DNA from: a bacterium HR21
GTDB taxonomy: Bacteria; Bacteroidota; Ignavibacteria; Kapaibacteriales; HRBIN21
NCBI GenBank assembly: GCA_002898295.1
Contig: BEHX01000003.1
Coordinates: 44,754 to 108,753 of the forward strand
DNA: 64,000 nucleotides
Reading direction: 5' to 3'
Positions 62,708-64,000 of this stretch are shown here, one piece after another. Position numbers and translations under genes: made by a program. Numbering within the stretch: the first letter of the stretch is position 1; every line of letters begins with the position of its first letter. The notes under the pieces are model-generated. The model ran no database searches, was not told the DNA's origin, and saw only the letters and a list, made by a program, of their open reading frames with translations.

Positions 62708-63843
62708 TGAGCGTCCGTGTTCCATTCGTTGACCTGCGGGCACAGTACCGGGCAATTCAGGCGGAGATTCACGCCGCTATCGGTCGCGTCCTGGAAGAGG
62801 CTGCCTTCATCAAAGGCAAGTACGTGGAAGCATTTGAGCACGCCTATGCCCGCGCGTACGGAGTACCCCACTGTATCGGAGTTGGCAATGGCACTGATGC
62901 CCTCTTCATTGCACTCCGAGCGCTGGGGATTGGTCCCGGAGATGAGGTGTTGGTTCCTGCTCTGACCTGGATTTCCACCGCGGAGACCGTCTCGCTGACC
63001 GGCGCCCGTCCAGTCTTCGTTGACATTGAGCCCGACTACTACACGCTCGATCCCGAGCACGCAGCAGCCCGCATCACGGAGCGTACTCGCGCCATCATTC
63101 CGGTCCACCTCTACGGGCAACCTGCGGCAATGGATGCTATTCTCGAGCTTGCCCAGCGGTACGGGCTTGCGGTCATCGAAGACTGTGCACAGGCGCATTT
63201 CGCCTGCTACCGCGGACGTCTTGTGGGGACCTTCGGCAGCGTGGGGACCTTCAGCTTCTACCCTGCAAAAAACCTGGGCGCTTACGGTGATGCCGGCGCT
63301 CTGATTACCGCCGATGACGCTATTGCTACTTTCGCCCGGAAATTCGCCAATCACGGCTCGCTGACCAAGCACGAGCACGAGCTCGAGGGCATCAACAGTC
63401 GCCTCGATGGTCTGCAAGCAGCGATTCTCCAAGTCAAGCTGCGCTACATCCATCAATGGACTGCACGGCGGGCAGAACTTGCCCGGCGCTACGCGGAGCT
63501 GCTTGCCGACCTCGACGAGCTCGTCCTGCCCCGCATCCGCCCCCATTGCAGTCACGTCTTCCACCTCTACGTTGTCCGCACTCCCTGGCGGGATGAGCTC
63601 CAGCGCTTCCTTGCCGACCGCGGGATCCAGACCCAAATCCACTATCCCCGAGCGCTCCCTTTCGTCCCTGCATACCAGCACTTCGGGCACCGCCCGGAGG
63701 ATTTCCCCGTTGCCTGGCGCTTCCAGCACGAGTTGCTCTCGCTCCCGCTCTACCCGGAGCTGACCGAGGAGCAACTGCAGTATGTCTGCCAGAGCATCCG
63801 CGACTTCTTTGCCCATCAATGCCGACAGTTCCTACGTCCATAG
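62707..63843 (+). CDS. DegT/DnrJ/EryC1/StrS sugar aminotransferase
   Basis: A 378-residue PLP enzyme. PLP-binding Lys188 lies in 'SFYPAKNLGAYGD'; 'GNGTDAL' (60-66) and 'EDCAQAHFA' complete the site. It converts a keto-sugar nucleotide to an amino sugar, the usual partner of the neighbouring hexapeptide acetyltransferase (as in 3-acetamido-3,6-dideoxyhexose or 2,3-diacetamido uronate routes). TGATG junction with the upstream gene. Confidence 0.95.
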   Translation: MSVRVPFVDLRAQYRAIQAEIHAAIGRVLEEAAFIKGKYVEAFEHAYARAYGVPHCIGVGNGTDALFIALRALGIGPGDEVLVPALTWISTAETVSLTGARPVFVDIEPDYYTLDPEHAAARITERTRAIIPVHLYGQPAAMDAILELAQRYGLAVIEDCAQAHFACYRGRLVGTFGSVGTFSFYPAKNLGAYGDAGALITADDAIATFARKFANHGSLTKHEHELEGINSRLDGLQAAILQVKLRYIHQWTARRAELARRYAELLADLDELVLPRIRPHCSHVFHLYVVRTPWRDELQRFLADRGIQTQIHYPRALPFVPAYQHFGHRPEDFPVAWRFQHELLSLPLYPELTEEQLQYVCQSIRDFFAHQCRQFLRP

Positions 63844-63884
63844 AGCCACGTCGAAGGGCATGTCTCACCCGGAAGGACAGACCA

Positions 63885-64000
63885 ATGCGGCACCTCCTTG
63901 CACTGCTTCTCCTCATCGGTCTCGGGACAGCAGCACAGGCACAGACCAGCCTCGGGATTGGGCTCTGCTACGGGAGCAAGATCAAGAAGCCGGGGCTCGA
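63885..64000 (+). CDS. Exported protein, start only
   Basis: Thirty-eight codons run to the right edge. ATG at 63885 with GGAAGGA upstream. The sequence begins with a signal peptide (MRHLLALLLLIGLGTAAQAQ) followed by 'TSLGIGLCYGSKIKKPGL', which resembles the first strand of an outer-membrane barrel. Nothing more can be said. Confidence 0.6.
   Translation, partial: MRHLLALLLLIGLGTAAQAQTSLGIGLCYGSKIKKPGL

Noticed and set aside
1..64000. CRISPR arrays, insertion sequences, prophage or integrase genes
   Set aside because: No regularly spaced direct repeats, transposase, integrase or phage structural motifs were seen anywhere in the window.

Overview
This window looks like a chromosomal segment from a GC-rich member of the Bacteroidota/Chlorobiota (FCB) group. 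The placement is inference and rests on four observations. Three proteins end in type IX secretion (T9SS) sorting domains. Several genes have a Bacteroidota-style -7 promoter element (TAnnTTTG) close upstream. The RNA polymerase omega subunit is of the Bacteroidota kind. Outer-membrane barrel proteins are numerous. Gene packing is extreme: many neighbours share ATGA or TGATG junctions, and convergent genes overlap at their 3' ends. A Kapabacteria- or Ignavibacteria-like, possibly thermophilic, lineage would fit, but nothing in the window proves it. There is no insertion sequence, prophage, CRISPR array or rRNA.

Layout. 1-8.2 kb, minus: a lipoprotein, MutY, a sigma-54 activator, a rhodanese, a LOG-family protein, a patatin-Omp85 fusion, an SDR enzyme and acylphosphatase. 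8.3-15.1 kb, plus: SbcD, SbcC and a GH38 alpha-mannosidase, joined by 4-base overlaps. 15.1-18.7 kb, minus: glycyl-tRNA synthetase, a C-terminal processing protease and omega. 18.75-22.7 kb, plus: a small unknown protein, DsbD and an M32 carboxypeptidase. 22.7-29.3 kb: a nitrilase-family amidase divergent from aspartate-semialdehyde dehydrogenase, a T9SS cargo, a barrel protein, a DUF1573 protein, a terminator and another barrel. 29.3-35 kb: SppA, QueA, then a minus cluster of an exported protein, a ubiquitin-fold protein, a sirtuin and AcpS. 35-37.8 kb, plus: PdxA, MtnA and a class II aldolase. 37.8-42.7 kb, minus: an MFS transporter, an inositol-monophosphatase-family protein, DapF, an M20 amidohydrolase, a DCC thiol protein and a Tll0287-type haem protein. 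42.7-44.06 kb: two tRNA genes with promoter and terminator, the truncated remnant of a T9SS cargo gene, and a non-coding stretch rich in hairpins. 44.1-48.8 kb, plus: the fused B12-dependent mutase IcmF and a HAF-repeat T9SS cargo. 48.8-51.6 kb, minus: CcmB, an RsmB-like rRNA methyltransferase and an FMN reductase. 51.7-54.5 kb, minus: two DoxX proteins, a ring-cleavage/glyoxalase-fold protein, a pirin and an ArsR-type regulator. 54.6-58.0 kb, plus: a three-subunit transhydrogenase and dCTP deaminase. 58.0-64.0 kb, plus: NuoD with its own promoter, TrmH, a surface-sugar cassette (GT4, GT9, hexapeptide acyltransferase, DegT aminotransferase) and the start of an exported protein.

Most of the window is housekeeping: DNA repair, translation, lysine/DAP synthesis (asd, dapF), vitamin B6, queuosine, acyl-carrier-protein activation and respiration. 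The more unusual parts are the ArsR-pirin-dioxygenase-DoxX-DoxX-FMN reductase cluster, which reads as a quinone/electrophile detoxification operon; the structured leader before icmF; the mtnA-aldolase pair, which suggests a non-canonical methylthioadenosine or 5-deoxyadenosine salvage route; and the ubiquitin-fold/sirtuin/AcpS run.
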